DNA of 32,054 nt from Dehalococcoidia bacterium. GTDB lineage: Bacteria > Chloroflexota > Dehalococcoidia > Dehalococcoidales > RBG-16-60-22. Position 1 is the first letter of the stretch. Each line of letters opens with the position of its first letter. The stretch spans positions 1 to 32,054 of the forward strand of contig DUFB01000049.1 in the NCBI GenBank assembly GCA_011192005.1, read 5' to 3'. Made by a program: the position numbers and the translations under genes. Below the pieces are notes generated by a model that was given only the letters and a program-made list of their open reading frames with translations, was not told where the DNA came from and did no database searches. This document shows, piece after piece, positions 8,211 through 17,874 of this stretch.

Positions 8211-8840
8211 TTATTTTACTCTCCGGCGCTTTTTCGGCGGGCCGGAGAAAGTGCCGTTCAGTATTGCTTCGCAGACCTGGCCGTACGCTTTCAGGTTCAC
8301 GTTAGGTTCCAGTGATTTATGTATCATGATACCGAACACCATGCCCATGATGGTCCGGGCTATCGAAAGGGGGTCGAGGTCAGGGTTGATTAAGCCCGCA
8401 CGCTGGTTCTGTTCGATGAGTTCGACGAGTGTTTCGTGAGTGGTGGCCTGGTTTCGGAGTACAGCAGCCCGGATGCTGCTGTTGCGGGCAGCCTCCGCAT
8501 AAAATTCCAGTTGAACGCTGATACCCTTACCGATATCACCCTGTTTAATAGCAGAAAGCCAAAACCGGATGATATTGACAAGCGATTCATCAGGGTTCTC
8601 GGAAACCATCGATGTCAGCGAAGAAATAGTCCAATCGGTGACCTGTTCCAGCGCAGCAACTACAATATCTTCCTTGCTGGGGAAATAATTATAAACGGCC
8701 CCAGTGCTCAACTTTGTAGCTTTATAAATATCCTGCATCGTGGTATGATGAAAGCCCTTTTCCAGGAAGCATTTAAACGCAGCTTCGAGGATTTCGTTAC
8801 GCCTGGCTTCCAGGTAGGTTTCGGGAACTCTAGGTGACAT
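8211..8840 (-). CDS. TetR/AcrR family transcriptional regulator
   Basis: N-terminal HTH: RRNEILEAAFKCFLEKGFHHTTMQDIYKATKLSTGAVYNYFPSKEDIVVAAL. ATG at 8840 preceded by GGAGG (ORF track extends to a TTG at 8852). Confidence 0.92.
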   Translation of the reverse strand: MSPRVPETYLEARRNEILEAAFKCFLEKGFHHTTMQDIYKATKLSTGAVYNYFPSKEDIVVAALEQVTDWTISSLTSMVSENPDESLVNIIRFWLSAIKQGDIGKGISVQLEFYAEAARNSSIRAAVLRNQATTHETLVELIEQNQRAGLINPDLDPLSIARTIMGMVFGIMIHKSLEPNVNLKAYGQVCEAILNGTFSGPPKKRRRVK

Positions 8841-8872
8841 CGCTGCCTCCAATAAATCGAACGCTCTGTTTA

Positions 8873-8901
8873 TTTATAGACCAAGCAGTCTATTTTGTCA
8901 A
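8873..8901 (-). promoter_or_regulatory. Predicted promoter of tetR-MFS with an embedded operator
   Basis: Reverse strand TTGACA-N17-TATAAA. Palindrome ATAGAC-CAAGCA-GTCTAT at 8876-8893. Confidence 0.75.
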
Positions 8902-8934
8902 GAGGAAACTAATAAAATGTGATGAATATTCTAT

Positions 8935-8962
8935 AAAAAATCCCCCTCCAAAATGGAGGGGG
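8935..8962 (-). terminator. Intrinsic terminator downstream of rpoD
   Basis: CCCCCTCCA-TTT-TGGAGGGGG on the minus strand, followed by ATTTTTT. Confidence 0.85.
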
Positions 8963-8990
8963 AATGAGTAATCCGAATCCTGAAGTGTCT

Positions 8991-10532
8991 TTATTCCAGA
9001 TAGTCCTTCAGTTTCCGGCTCCGGCTTGGGTGACGCAGCTTGCGTAAAGCCTTGGCTTCTATCTGCCGTATCCGCTCGCGCGTCACGTTGAACTCCACTC
9101 CTACCTCTTCCAGGGTACGGCTGCGCCCGTCTTCCAGCCCGAACCGCAGTTGTAGCACCCGCTGCTCGCGCGGTGTCAGCGTACCCAGCACATCCTCTAT
9201 CTGTTCCTTCAGCAGCTGCTTGGAGGCTATGTCCACCGGCGGCAGGGCGTTCCTGTCCTCTATCGAGTTGCCCAGCGGGCTGTCCTCCTCCTCCCCGATG
9301 GGTGATTCCAGCGATATCGGCAGCTGCGATACCTTCACTATCTCCCTGACCTTGTCCGAGGATACCTCCATCTCCTTGGCTATTTCGCGAGAGCTGGGCT
9401 CTCGTCCGTACTCCTGCGCCAGACGCCGACTTATCCTGAGCAGGCGGTTAATGGTCTCCACCATGTGTACCGGTATGCGGATGGTGCGGGCCTGATCGGC
9501 GATAGCCCGGGTCAGCGCCTGCCGTATCCACCAGGTGGCGTAGGTGCTGAACTTGTAGCCCTTGCGATAATCGAACTTCTCCACCGCCCTCATCAGCCCG
9601 ATGTTCCCCTCCTGGATGAGGTCGAGGAGCGACATGCCCCGCCCGATATGCTTCTTGGCTACGCTTACGACCAGGCGCAGGTTGGCTTCAATCAGATGTC
9701 TTTCGGCGTCTCCACCCACCCGGATGATATCGACGAAATATTCCGAGAGCTGGCTTTCATTCGCCCGGATGGAATCGAGGAAAGCCGGGTCCGTAATCAT
9801 TTGCTCGATGTCGCTAAACTTTACGTCCTTCTTAATCGTCTTACGGACTTCCTCCGGCACCAGACGACTGCACAGCGAGAGTTTGACGATTTTTTCTTCT
9901 ATATCGGTTGTCGGTTCGTCGAGTTTATTGGCGATGCCTTCTATCAGTTCCGGTTCGATGGCGTTGTCGATTTTTTCTTGAAGCGATTCATCATAAAGAC
10001 TCTCGATGATTTTATCGTTCTTCTTGAGGCCGAGATGATCCCGGATGAGGCGCACGAGCGGTGCCGTGTCGGCCAGTTTCTGCAGCATGGCTGTTATCGT
10101 GTCCGTCGCCGAGGGTTGTCGCCCGTGTTGCTGAAGGTAGTCCTGCATGACATCCTTAATAAGTTTACCTTCTTCCATTTGCTTGGCTAACGTCTTTTCG
10201 CTTTCGGCGGTAAGGAGGTGTACCCTGCCTATCTCGTGGAGATAGATGCGCACCGGGTCGTCGGTGATATCCTGCTCGGAGAGTTCGTCCGCGCTCATGT
10301 CGATATCTATTTCCAGTGAGTCGGACTGCTTGCTGTCCGCGTGTTTCTGTTTCGACCATATTGCTTCCGAGTCCGAGATTTCTTCGTCGTCTATATCTTC
10401 ATCTTCATCCTCTTCGGAATCGTCGCTAAAGTCTTTCGGTTCGTCTTCTTCTTCGTCTTCGTCCTCGGTTTCCTCGTCGTTATCGTCGTCCTCTTCTTCA
10501 AGCCTGTCTTCAAAATCTCTTTTGTTGTCCAT
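8991..10532 (-). CDS. rpoD: Primary RNA polymerase sigma factor (sigma70/SigA)
   Basis: [76 protein letters not shown]; region 4 [16 protein letters not shown]...[18 protein letters not shown]. Confidence 0.97.
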   Translation of the reverse strand: MDNKRDFEDRLEEEDDDNDEETEDEDEEEDEPKDFSDDSEEDEDEDIDDEEISDSEAIWSKQKHADSKQSDSLEIDIDMSADELSEQDITDDPVRIYLHEIGRVHLLTAESEKTLAKQMEEGKLIKDVMQDYLQQHGRQPSATDTITAMLQKLADTAPLVRLIRDHLGLKKNDKIIESLYDESLQEKIDNAIEPELIEGIANKLDEPTTDIEEKIVKLSLCSRLVPEEVRKTIKKDVKFSDIEQMITDPAFLDSIRANESQLSEYFVDIIRVGGDAERHLIEANLRLVVSVAKKHIGRGMSLLDLIQEGNIGLMRAVEKFDYRKGYKFSTYATWWIRQALTRAIADQARTIRIPVHMVETINRLLRISRRLAQEYGREPSSREIAKEMEVSSDKVREIVKVSQLPISLESPIGEEEDSPLGNSIEDRNALPPVDIASKQLLKEQIEDVLGTLTPREQRVLQLRFGLEDGRSRTLEEVGVEFNVTRERIRQIEAKALRKLRHPSRSRKLKDYLE

Positions 10533-10535
10533 GCC

Positions 10536-12275
10536 TCATCTCCTCGCTTCTCTTCGTTTCAGGTTCTTCTGGCTGTATACTTCTCTGAGCTGGGCGCTGA
10601 TTTCTATGTCTTCTTCACCCGGTTCGCCCGACTCCGCTTTACGGGCGGCCAGGTTTTTCAGGTATTTCTTCCTGAGTTCCATAACGCTGTCAGTAAATCT
10701 CTGGTCAATATTGTTTACGGTGGGTAGTCGCCTGTTGATTATTTTATCATAATGCTCGTGGAGGGCCGGGTCAAGTGTTTCCTTTACGTTTGAGATATCG
10801 TCTGCATTTTGCCATGCCAGGAATATCTCTCTATTTTCACTGATTTCAAAGTATTCTTTGGACAGTTCTTCCTGCCGGTCTTTCATCTCCGGATACTGCA
10901 ATAACAGCTTCAGGGCGTACTCCTCCAGCGGACTTGACAGGTAAGAACGCACTCCGGGCGTGGTCGCCGGTTTTCTCTCGGGGGCTTTACGCCTCACCGG
11001 GGCGGGTTTGAGCCGGTTCAGGGCTGCTTCGAGGGTGTTTACCCCAACTTTTACCAGCCCCGCCAGCTTCTGCATGTAATGTGCCTTCCGTATCGGGTCT
11101 TTTATCTCCGCCACTACCGGCAGCAGCCTGTCCACCGCCAGCGACTTATCGCGGGCAGTCGTTAAATCCAGCCTTGATATCACCATATCGAAGGTATAGT
11201 CCACAATAGGTACCGCCCTGTTCACAAGTTCTTCCCACGACTTCACGTCTTCTTTAATGACGTCATCGGGGTCTTTGCCTTCAGGCATGACGACCACGCG
11301 TATTTCCGCGTTCAGTATGTTTTCGTAGTCCACGCCCCGCAGCATCGCCTCCTCGCCGGCGGCGTCGGCATCGAGGGCAAGTACAAGGTTCTTGCTGCGT
11401 CTTTTCAACGCGTTCACCTGCGACTCCGTAACAGCTGTCCCCATCGAGGCTACGGCGTTGGTTATTCCGTTCTGGTGGGCGGTGATAACGTCCATGTAGC
11501 CTTCCATGATAATCGCCATGTCCTGCTTCCTGATGGCTGATGCTGCCCGGTCGATGCCGTAAATGATGGAGCTTTTATCGAAGGTCGGCGTCTGCGGCGA
11601 GTTGACGTATTTCGGTAGGGAGTCGTCCAGTACCCTCGCCCCGAAGCCCAGCGTACGACCCCGACTGTCGCGGATGGGAAACATCAGCTTGCCCCGGAAA
11701 CGGTCGTGGGTCTTGCCGTCGTCCGTCTGTACCAGCAAGCCAGCGTTCAGCATAACCTCCTCGCTGTAACCTTTACCCGCCAGGTAGTTTTTCAATTCTT
11801 CCCAGCTGTCCAGGCTGAACCCGAGTTGAAAGTCGCTTACGGTCTGGTCGGTAAACCCGCGCTTTTTCACGTAGTGTCTGGCTTTCTCCGCCCCTGGTGA
11901 CTTCAGCAAGAGGTTATTGTAGTACAGCGCTGCCGCTTCGTTTACTTTGTAAAATTCTTCCTTTTCTTCCTTTTCCTCAGAACGTCCGGAGTAGGCTGGC
12001 AGGATGACTCCGGCCCTGTCCGCCAGCAGCCTCAGCGCCTCCCCGAAGTCCAGGCTCTCTTTTCTCATGATAAAAGAGAATACGTCACCGCCGGTGTTGC
12101 AGGCCCCGAAGCAGTGCCAGCTCTGCTGTTCCGGATAAATGAAGAAGGAAGGGTGGTTCTCGCTGTGAAACGGGCAGAGCGCCATCAGGTTCTTGCCCGC
12201 CTTCTTTAAGGTGGCGTACTGTCCCACTACCTCGACGATATCCGTTTTCTGTTTTACTTCGTCAATAACGCTCAT
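10536..12275 (-). CDS. dnaG: DNA primase DnaG
   Basis: Zinc-binding CPFHSENHPSFF...WHCFGACNTGGDVFSF; TOPRIM IIMEGYMDVI and ALDADAAGEEA. Confidence 0.96.
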   Translation of the reverse strand: MSVIDEVKQKTDIVEVVGQYATLKKAGKNLMALCPFHSENHPSFFIYPEQQSWHCFGACNTGGDVFSFIMRKESLDFGEALRLLADRAGVILPAYSGRSEEKEEKEEFYKVNEAAALYYNNLLLKSPGAEKARHYVKKRGFTDQTVSDFQLGFSLDSWEELKNYLAGKGYSEEVMLNAGLLVQTDDGKTHDRFRGKLMFPIRDSRGRTLGFGARVLDDSLPKYVNSPQTPTFDKSSIIYGIDRAASAIRKQDMAIIMEGYMDVITAHQNGITNAVASMGTAVTESQVNALKRRSKNLVLALDADAAGEEAMLRGVDYENILNAEIRVVVMPEGKDPDDVIKEDVKSWEELVNRAVPIVDYTFDMVISRLDLTTARDKSLAVDRLLPVVAEIKDPIRKAHYMQKLAGLVKVGVNTLEAALNRLKPAPVRRKAPERKPATTPGVRSYLSSPLEEYALKLLLQYPEMKDRQEELSKEYFEISENREIFLAWQNADDISNVKETLDPALHEHYDKIINRRLPTVNNIDQRFTDSVMELRKKYLKNLAARKAESGEPGEEDIEISAQLREVYSQKNLKRREARR

Positions 12276-12354
12276 AATTTATTGTAAGTAATATAAAAGC
12301 GGTAATTTCTATTTTAATACTCTTTGTCTCAGAATAAAAGAGGGTTAGTGTATA

Positions 12355-12377
12355 TATCACGCATGATTCTCGTGATA
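12355..12377. promoter_or_regulatory. Perfect 7-bp inverted repeat in the dgt-dnaG intergenic region
   Basis: TATCACG-N9-CGTGATA. Confidence 0.3.
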
Positions 12378-12419
12378 CTGGAGAATTATTTCAACATCTT
12401 AAATAAGGATTTTTAACGT

Positions 12420-13457
12420 TTATTTCAGCTCTTCCGCCAGCCTCATCGCGTACTGGTCGGTCATGCCGGCGATATAGTCCACAATCCTGCGTTCGGTGGT
12501 GTCGCGGTGGAGTCGGTATTCCTGCGGCATTTTATCCTCGTGCTCTGTAAAATACCGATAAAGAAAGCGTACGATTTCCCTGGCTTTTTCCGTTTCCTCT
12601 CGGGCTGAATTGGGATTATACACCCTCTCGAAGAGAAAGTCGCGCAGAGTATTGGCAGCCGCCAGCACCTCCGGACTCATTTTTATGGCTGGCCTCTCTT
12701 CTATTATATCACATGTACGCACGTCCCAAGAGCGTTCGATGATATCCCTGACCATGCTGTTGATGCGTTCTGAATGAGATTTTCCCAGCACTCTGGATGC
12801 TTCACGCGGTAAATCGGCCTCGCTGAAAATGCCGGCGCGTATCGCGTCGCCGATGTCGTGATTAATCCAGCCGATCGTGTCCGAGATTTTGACCATTTCC
12901 CCCTCGATGGTGCCCACCTCGCCCCAGTCTTCTCCCAGCACGGCCACCCCCGATTTTGAGTGGTTTTTGATGCCGTCTCTCACCTCCCATGTCAGGTTCA
13001 GTCCCTGCCCGTCCTTCTCCAGGAAATCGACCACCCTCAAGCTCTGTTCATTGTGACGGAAACCCTCTTTGTACAGTTCGTCGAGGACGTCCTCGCCCAC
13101 GTGCCCGAAGGGCGTGTGCCCCAGGTCGTGCCCCAGGGCGATTGCCTCCGTCAGGTCTTCATTAAGGTTCAGGGCGCGGGCTATGGTGCGGGCTATCTGT
13201 GAGACCTCCAGTGTATGCGTCAGCCGCGTGACGTAATGGTCGCCCGTCGGTGCGATGAATACCTGCGTCTTGTGCTTTAACCGCCGGAACGACTTGCTGT
13301 GGATGATGCGGTCGCGGTCGCGCTGGAAGGACGTACGAATAGGACACGGCTCTTCGTATCGCTCGCGGTCCTTCGATAGTCTGCTCCTGACCGCATGAGG
13401 CGAGAGGCTTTCCTCTCTAGCCTCGCTCATTTCGCGGATGTGCAGTTTTTCAATCAC
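12420..13457 (-). CDS. dgt: dGTPase-like HD phosphohydrolase
   Basis: [67 protein letters not shown]. Confidence 0.92.
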   Translation of the reverse strand: MIEKLHIREMSEAREESLSPHAVRSRLSKDRERYEEPCPIRTSFQRDRDRIIHSKSFRRLKHKTQVFIAPTGDHYVTRLTHTLEVSQIARTIARALNLNEDLTEAIALGHDLGHTPFGHVGEDVLDELYKEGFRHNEQSLRVVDFLEKDGQGLNLTWEVRDGIKNHSKSGVAVLGEDWGEVGTIEGEMVKISDTIGWINHDIGDAIRAGIFSEADLPREASRVLGKSHSERINSMVRDIIERSWDVRTCDIIEERPAIKMSPEVLAAANTLRDFLFERVYNPNSAREETEKAREIVRFLYRYFTEHEDKMPQEYRLHRDTTERRIVDYIAGMTDQYAMRLAEELK

Positions 13458-13487
13458 TTGGTACCTGGTCTGGCTCTGGTCAGCCCT

Positions 13488-13841
13488 TTATTTATTCCCC
13501 CGGCACACCACTCCTTCAATCATTACCAGGCAGTCGTCATCGACGAATTCGGTGGTGGCACCCATCCTGGCCGGATACTTGCCTTCCTCGAAGTAGTCCC
13601 GGAAGAGCTTCTCATAAATGCGTATGTCCGCGACGTTCTTCAGCCAGACGTTTATTTTCACCAGGTCGGTCAGCTTCATGTCGTAAGCCGCCAGCGTCCT
13701 TTTCAGGTTGGCCAGTGTGTCGTGAAATTGCGTCGTAAAATCTTCGCCGGAGCCGCGGTGCATCGCCAGAAATAAATAGTTGCCCGCTTCGACTGCCGCC
13801 GAATAGCTCCAGGGTGTAGGAATCCGCTTCAGTTCGGTCAT
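13488..13841 (-). CDS. RidA/YjgF family protein
   Basis: 117 aa; SYSAAVEAGNYLFLA...QFHDTLANLKRTLAAYDMKLTDLVKINVWLKNV...YPARMGATTEFVDDDCLVMIEGVV. Confidence 0.85.
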   Translation of the reverse strand: MTELKRIPTPWSYSAAVEAGNYLFLAMHRGSGEDFTTQFHDTLANLKRTLAAYDMKLTDLVKINVWLKNVADIRIYEKLFRDYFEEGKYPARMGATTEFVDDDCLVMIEGVVCRGNK

Positions 13842-13866
13842 TATGCCCTGTGTATCTGGCTGTTAC

Positions 13867-16119
13867 TCACTTTACGCCCAGCTTCTTCTCGGCCGCGGCG
13901 ATAATGTCGCGGGTAACATCAATCATGTCCGGACTCACCGAGACCGACGTGCAACCCCACTCCACCAGCTTCTCTGTAATCTCCGGATAGACGGAAGGCG
14001 CCTGGCCGCAGATGGAGCAGGTTACACCCCTGGCTTTGCAGGTCCTGACGACCTTTTCGATGGATATCATCACGGCTTCGTTACGCTCGTCGAAGGTCTC
14101 CGCCAGCTTTGAGCTATCGCGGTCGATGCCCAGTGTCAGCTGGGTGAGGTCGTTGGAGCCGATGGATATCCCGTCGATGCCTACGTCGATGAATTCATCC
14201 AGGAGAATCACATTGGAGGGTACCTCACACATCATCCATATCTTGAAATTTTCAGCGCGCTTCAGCCCCTCTTCTTCCATGATTTTCAGCGTGCGTTCCA
14301 GCTCCGGTACCGTCCGCACGAAAGGAATCATTACCCAGAGGTTGTCGTATTCCTCCCGTACCTTTTTAATGGCATTTAGCTCCAGCTTGAATGTCTCGAT
14401 GTCCGTGATGTACCGGGAAGCGCCGCGGTAGCCTATCATCGGGTTTTCTTCGTCCTCTTCGTACTTCTCGCCGCCTTTCAGCGATTTGTACTCGTTCGAC
14501 TTAAAATCGTTGGTGCGGTAGACCACCTGGCGGGGATGAAATGCCTTGGCGAACTTTATCAGCTCGCGTGCCAGTTTATCCGTGAATTCACCACCGCGCC
14601 CTTCGGCAATCATGGCGCTGGGATGCTCCCCGATTTCAGCTACCATGAACTCGGCGCGCAGCAGCCCTATCCCGTCGACGTCCCGGTTGGCTATCCTGTC
14701 GACGATGTCCGGCTGCGCCAGGTTGGCCAGGAGCTTGGTCTTGGTGACCATTTCGCCGCGAGCCCTTATCTTCACGTCCGACTTTATTTCTATCCTGCCG
14801 GGGTAGACCTTGCCGTTGCTGCCGTCGACGGTGATTATCTGTCCGTCTTTCAGTGTGGTAGTGGCGTTTTCGCAGCCGACCACGCACGGGATGCCCAACT
14901 CTCGACTGACAATCGCCGCGTGGGCGGTCCTGCCGCCGCGGTCGGTAACGATTGCTGATGCCCTCTTCATAGCGGGCACGAAGTCCGGCGTTGTCATTTC
15001 CGCCACCAGGACATCGCCCTCCAGTACCTTATCTATCTGCGAAGGGTCGGGCACTATTTTCACCGGCCCCGAAGCCACTCCCGGGCTGGCGGCGGCGCCC
15101 GACACAAGAATCGGGGCGTCAATATCATGAGCTTCGCCAGTTGCTTCTTTGATGGTAGTTATCGGTCTCGTCTGGACGATATAGATTTCACCTTTCTCCG
15201 TGGCCCATTCGACGTCCTGCGGGAAATCGTAATGCTCTTCCAGCTGTTTGCCGATTTTGGCCAGGGTAATAATTTCTTCATCGGTGATTTTTTGCCTGGC
15301 CTGCTCCTCGGGCGTCAGGTCTATCTTGATGTTGTCTGCCTTGCCGTGATCGCCCGCTTTCTTGACCAGTTTCCATTCCTGTTTCTTGATTTCTTTTACC
15401 AGAATTTTTACATCGGCTTTGCCGACGATATAATGGTCCGGGGTAACGTCTCCGGAAACAATCATTTCACCCAGTCCCAGCACGGACTCGATGGCGATTT
15501 TATCACGGTCATTGGTCGTCGGTTCCACGGTGAACATCACCCCCGCCGCTTCCGACTGCACCATGTGCTGTACCGGTACGGCGATTCCGACCCTGAAATG
15601 GTCGAAGCCCTGCTCCTGCCGGTAGAAAATGGCTCTCGCCCCGAACAGTGATGCCCAGCAGTCCTGCACCGCCCTTACTACGTCCTTCTCACCCTCGACG
15701 TTGAGGAAGGTGGCCTGCTGTCCCGCGAAAGATGCCTCCGGCAGGTCCTCAGCCGTCGCCGAAGACCGCACCGCCACCAGTCCCTTGCCCATTTTAACGT
15801 AAGCTTCCTCGATTACTCTGGCAGTCTCGGCCGGCATCTGTGCTTCCTGTATTAACTTCTGTACTTGGATGGCAGTGTCCTGTAGCTGGCGGCTGTTGTG
15901 GACATCGACAGGCTCCAGTAATGCCTTGATTTTTTTCTGAAGGCCTGTCTTTTTTATGAAATCATAGTATGCGGCGGCAGTGACTATAAATCCGCCCGGA
16001 ACGGGTATGCCCGCGTTGGTCATCTCGCCAAGGTTGGCCCCTTTTCCGCCAACAAGTGGTATGTCTTTTCTGGTAACCTCTTCAAACCATACTACGGCTT
16101 TCTGCCCTTTATCCATCAT
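13867..16119 (-). CDS. ppsA: Phosphoenolpyruvate synthase (pyruvate, water dikinase)
   Basis: PLVGGKGANLGEM; AVRSSATAEDLPEASFAGQQ; swivelling-domain His in GGRTAHAAIVSRELGIPCVVG; SIGSNDLTQLTLGIDRDS; CSICGQAPS. Confidence 0.95.
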   Translation of the reverse strand: MMDKGQKAVVWFEEVTRKDIPLVGGKGANLGEMTNAGIPVPGGFIVTAAAYYDFIKKTGLQKKIKALLEPVDVHNSRQLQDTAIQVQKLIQEAQMPAETARVIEEAYVKMGKGLVAVRSSATAEDLPEASFAGQQATFLNVEGEKDVVRAVQDCWASLFGARAIFYRQEQGFDHFRVGIAVPVQHMVQSEAAGVMFTVEPTTNDRDKIAIESVLGLGEMIVSGDVTPDHYIVGKADVKILVKEIKKQEWKLVKKAGDHGKADNIKIDLTPEEQARQKITDEEIITLAKIGKQLEEHYDFPQDVEWATEKGEIYIVQTRPITTIKEATGEAHDIDAPILVSGAAASPGVASGPVKIVPDPSQIDKVLEGDVLVAEMTTPDFVPAMKRASAIVTDRGGRTAHAAIVSRELGIPCVVGCENATTTLKDGQIITVDGSNGKVYPGRIEIKSDVKIRARGEMVTKTKLLANLAQPDIVDRIANRDVDGIGLLRAEFMVAEIGEHPSAMIAEGRGGEFTDKLARELIKFAKAFHPRQVVYRTNDFKSNEYKSLKGGEKYEEDEENPMIGYRGASRYITDIETFKLELNAIKKVREEYDNLWVMIPFVRTVPELERTLKIMEEEGLKRAENFKIWMMCEVPSNVILLDEFIDVGIDGISIGSNDLTQLTLGIDRDSSKLAETFDERNEAVMISIEKVVRTCKARGVTCSICGQAPSVYPEITEKLVEWGCTSVSVSPDMIDVTRDIIAAAEKKLGVK

Positions 16120-16424
16120 ACCTCCATTATTTGGGGAAAATTTGTTATTGTTGTTTTATTATACACACAAAAACAAAATTAAAAAAGGGGGAATACCCCT
16201 GCTATCGATGGATACTGCTCCTTGATTATTCTCAAATTTTTACGTATTTCATACATTTATTTTATGTATTATTAACCTTGACTTCTTATAATACTTATGT
16301 AGGTATTGTCAGGGGAGGATTGGCAGGATGTGGTGGTTGCTGACGAAAAATGAGGGAGGCAGGAGGTTAAAAATAAATCCTTCTGAATGTCCTGTATTAC
16401 GTTTGACGGGAGGACAATTGCCAT

Positions 16425-16453
16425 TTGACAGCGCTAATATTTGGGTTTAGAAT
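16425..16453 (+). promoter_or_regulatory. Predicted strong promoter for the DUF151 gene
   Basis: TTGACA (16425-16430), 17-nt spacer, TAGAAT (16448-16453). Confidence 0.65.
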
Positions 16454-16492
16454 TAAGACGATAGCTGTAAAAGGCAATACGGAGTAATGTCT

Positions 16493-17044
16493 ATGATCGA
16501 AATGACGATTGACAGCATAAGAGTAAGCCTGATGAATTACCAGCGCGTGGTGATTCTTAAAGAGAAAATATCTGACCGTTATCTCCCTATCTGGATTGGC
16601 CCCGCCGAAGCTGATGCTATTGCGGTCAAGTTACAGGGTGTGGCTGTTCCCCGCCCCCTCACCCACGACCTTCTTAATTCTGTTATTGATACCCTCGGAG
16701 CCGCCATCAATTCAATTATTGTTAACGACCTCAAGAATGATACTTTCTACGCCAAGGTTATTCTTGATATTGACGGCAAGCAGATTGAGGTTGATTCCCG
16801 CCCCAGTGACGCCCTGGCGCTGGCGGTAAGGACCGGCGTTCCCATTTATGCTGACGATTCTGTCCTGGAAAAAGCGGGCATCATGCTCGACGGTGAAACC
16901 GGCAAGCCGATATTTGAAGAGGGTGAAGAGATTAAAGGCAAGGACAGCAAGGTAAGCGACGCCGAGATGAAGAAAAAAATGTCGGCTTTCTATGATTTTA
17001 TCAATACCCTCGACCTGGATGACTTCGATAAGCGCAAGTCTTAG
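16493..17044 (+). CDS. Bifunctional nuclease family (BFN/DUF151) protein
   Basis: VVILKE--SDRYLPIWIGPAEADAIA...RPLTHDLL...VDSRPSDALALAVRTGVPIY. GGAG at 16481 is better spaced from the ATG at 16493 than from that at 16487. Confidence 0.9.
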   Translation: MIEMTIDSIRVSLMNYQRVVILKEKISDRYLPIWIGPAEADAIAVKLQGVAVPRPLTHDLLNSVIDTLGAAINSIIVNDLKNDTFYAKVILDIDGKQIEVDSRPSDALALAVRTGVPIYADDSVLEKAGIMLDGETGKPIFEEGEEIKGKDSKVSDAEMKKKMSAFYDFINTLDLDDFDKRKS

Positions 17045-17080
17045 TCAGGCTTACCTTGCGGGTACCGGGAACCTGTATTT

Positions 17081-17413
17081 ATGGACGAACGTCTGATTAA
17101 GCGATTGATTGCCACGATTAAATGCGGTACCTGTGGGCAGAACTACCAGGAAGACCATGTCGAAATTGTTGAACATGACGATGACGTGTGGTTTCTCAAC
17201 GTCTTCTGTTCTTGTTGCCAGGTAAAATCCCTCGTGGCTGCCGTCATCAAGAGAGAGAAAGACCTCGAAGCTGTCAATGACCTGACCGGTGCGGAGGTAT
17301 CTAGGTTCCAGCACATTGATGCCGTCAATGGTAATGATATGCTGGATATGCGCGATTTTTTAAGAAGCTTCGATGGTGATTTCTCCGGCCTTTTCAGTAA
17401 TAAAGAATCCTGA
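17081..17413 (+). CDS. Small zinc-ribbon-like protein (110 aa)
   Basis: KCGTCGQNY...FCSCCQVKS: two CxxC-type pairs. Confidence 0.65.
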   Translation: MDERLIKRLIATIKCGTCGQNYQEDHVEIVEHDDDVWFLNVFCSCCQVKSLVAAVIKREKDLEAVNDLTGAEVSRFQHIDAVNGNDMLDMRDFLRSFDGDFSGLFSNKES

Positions 17414-17432
17414 TTTCAATTCTGCTATCGCT

Positions 17433-17464
17433 AAAAGCCCTCGGATTTCGGGGGTTTTTCTTTG
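17433..17464 (+). terminator. Intrinsic terminator
   Basis: CCCTCG-GATTT-CGGGGG (one G-T pair) followed by TTTTTCTTT. Confidence 0.6.
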
Positions 17465-17490
17465 ACTATCAGCGCTCGTTATGCTAATAT
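17462..17490 (+). promoter_or_regulatory. Predicted promoter for the 17553 gene
   Basis: TTGACT (17462-17467), 17-nt spacer, TAATAT (17485-17490). Confidence 0.55.
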
Positions 17491-17552
17491 TCCTTACGCC
17501 TGTTTATAAATAGAGGTAGCTTATTTCCTGATACTGATAAGGAGGACTGATC

Positions 17553-17852
17553 ATGGCGGTAGACGGCACTTACGAAATCACGATAGATACTCCCATGGGC
17601 GCTCAGACAGCCACCCTTACCCTCAAGACTGATGGTGATGCTCTCAGCGGCAAGATTGATAGCCCTCTGGGTGCGCAGGAATTCAGTGGCGGCAGTGTCA
17701 GCGGCGATGATATTACCTGGCAGATGGAAATTGATAGTCCCATGGGCAAGATAAACCTCGAGTATAAAGCTAAGGTAACCGGCGATGATATCGCCGGCGA
17801 GGTCAAGGCCGGGGGTTTCGGCTCGTCACCCTTAAAAGGTAAACGTGTGTAA
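17553..17852 (+). CDS. Small beta-rich repeat protein (99 aa), hypothetical
   Basis: AGGAGG upstream. Repeated motif IDTPMGAQ / IDSPLGAQ / IDSPMGK. Confidence 0.8.
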   Translation: MAVDGTYEITIDTPMGAQTATLTLKTDGDALSGKIDSPLGAQEFSGGSVSGDDITWQMEIDSPMGKINLEYKAKVTGDDIAGEVKAGGFGSSPLKGKRV

Positions 17853-17874
17853 CTCTCGCCCTTTAGGTTCTGAC

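Noticed and set aside
9465-10190. 241-aa plus-strand ORF opposite rpoD
   Set aside because: Antisense to rpoD; no RBS or family match.
10246-10752. Serine-rich plus-strand ORF (SSSSSSS...)
   Set aside because: Mirror of the acidic GAA/GAT/GAC codons of the RpoD N-terminus; not a real protein.
16328-16450. 40-aa ORF MWWLLTKNEGGRRLKINPSECPVLRLTGGQLPFDSANIWV upstream of the DUF151 gene
   Set aside because: Overlaps the predicted TTGACA-N17-TAGAAT promoter, so it would lie upstream of the TSS; probably chance, though a transcript from the TTGACT/TATAAT-like sequence near 16280 cannot be excluded.
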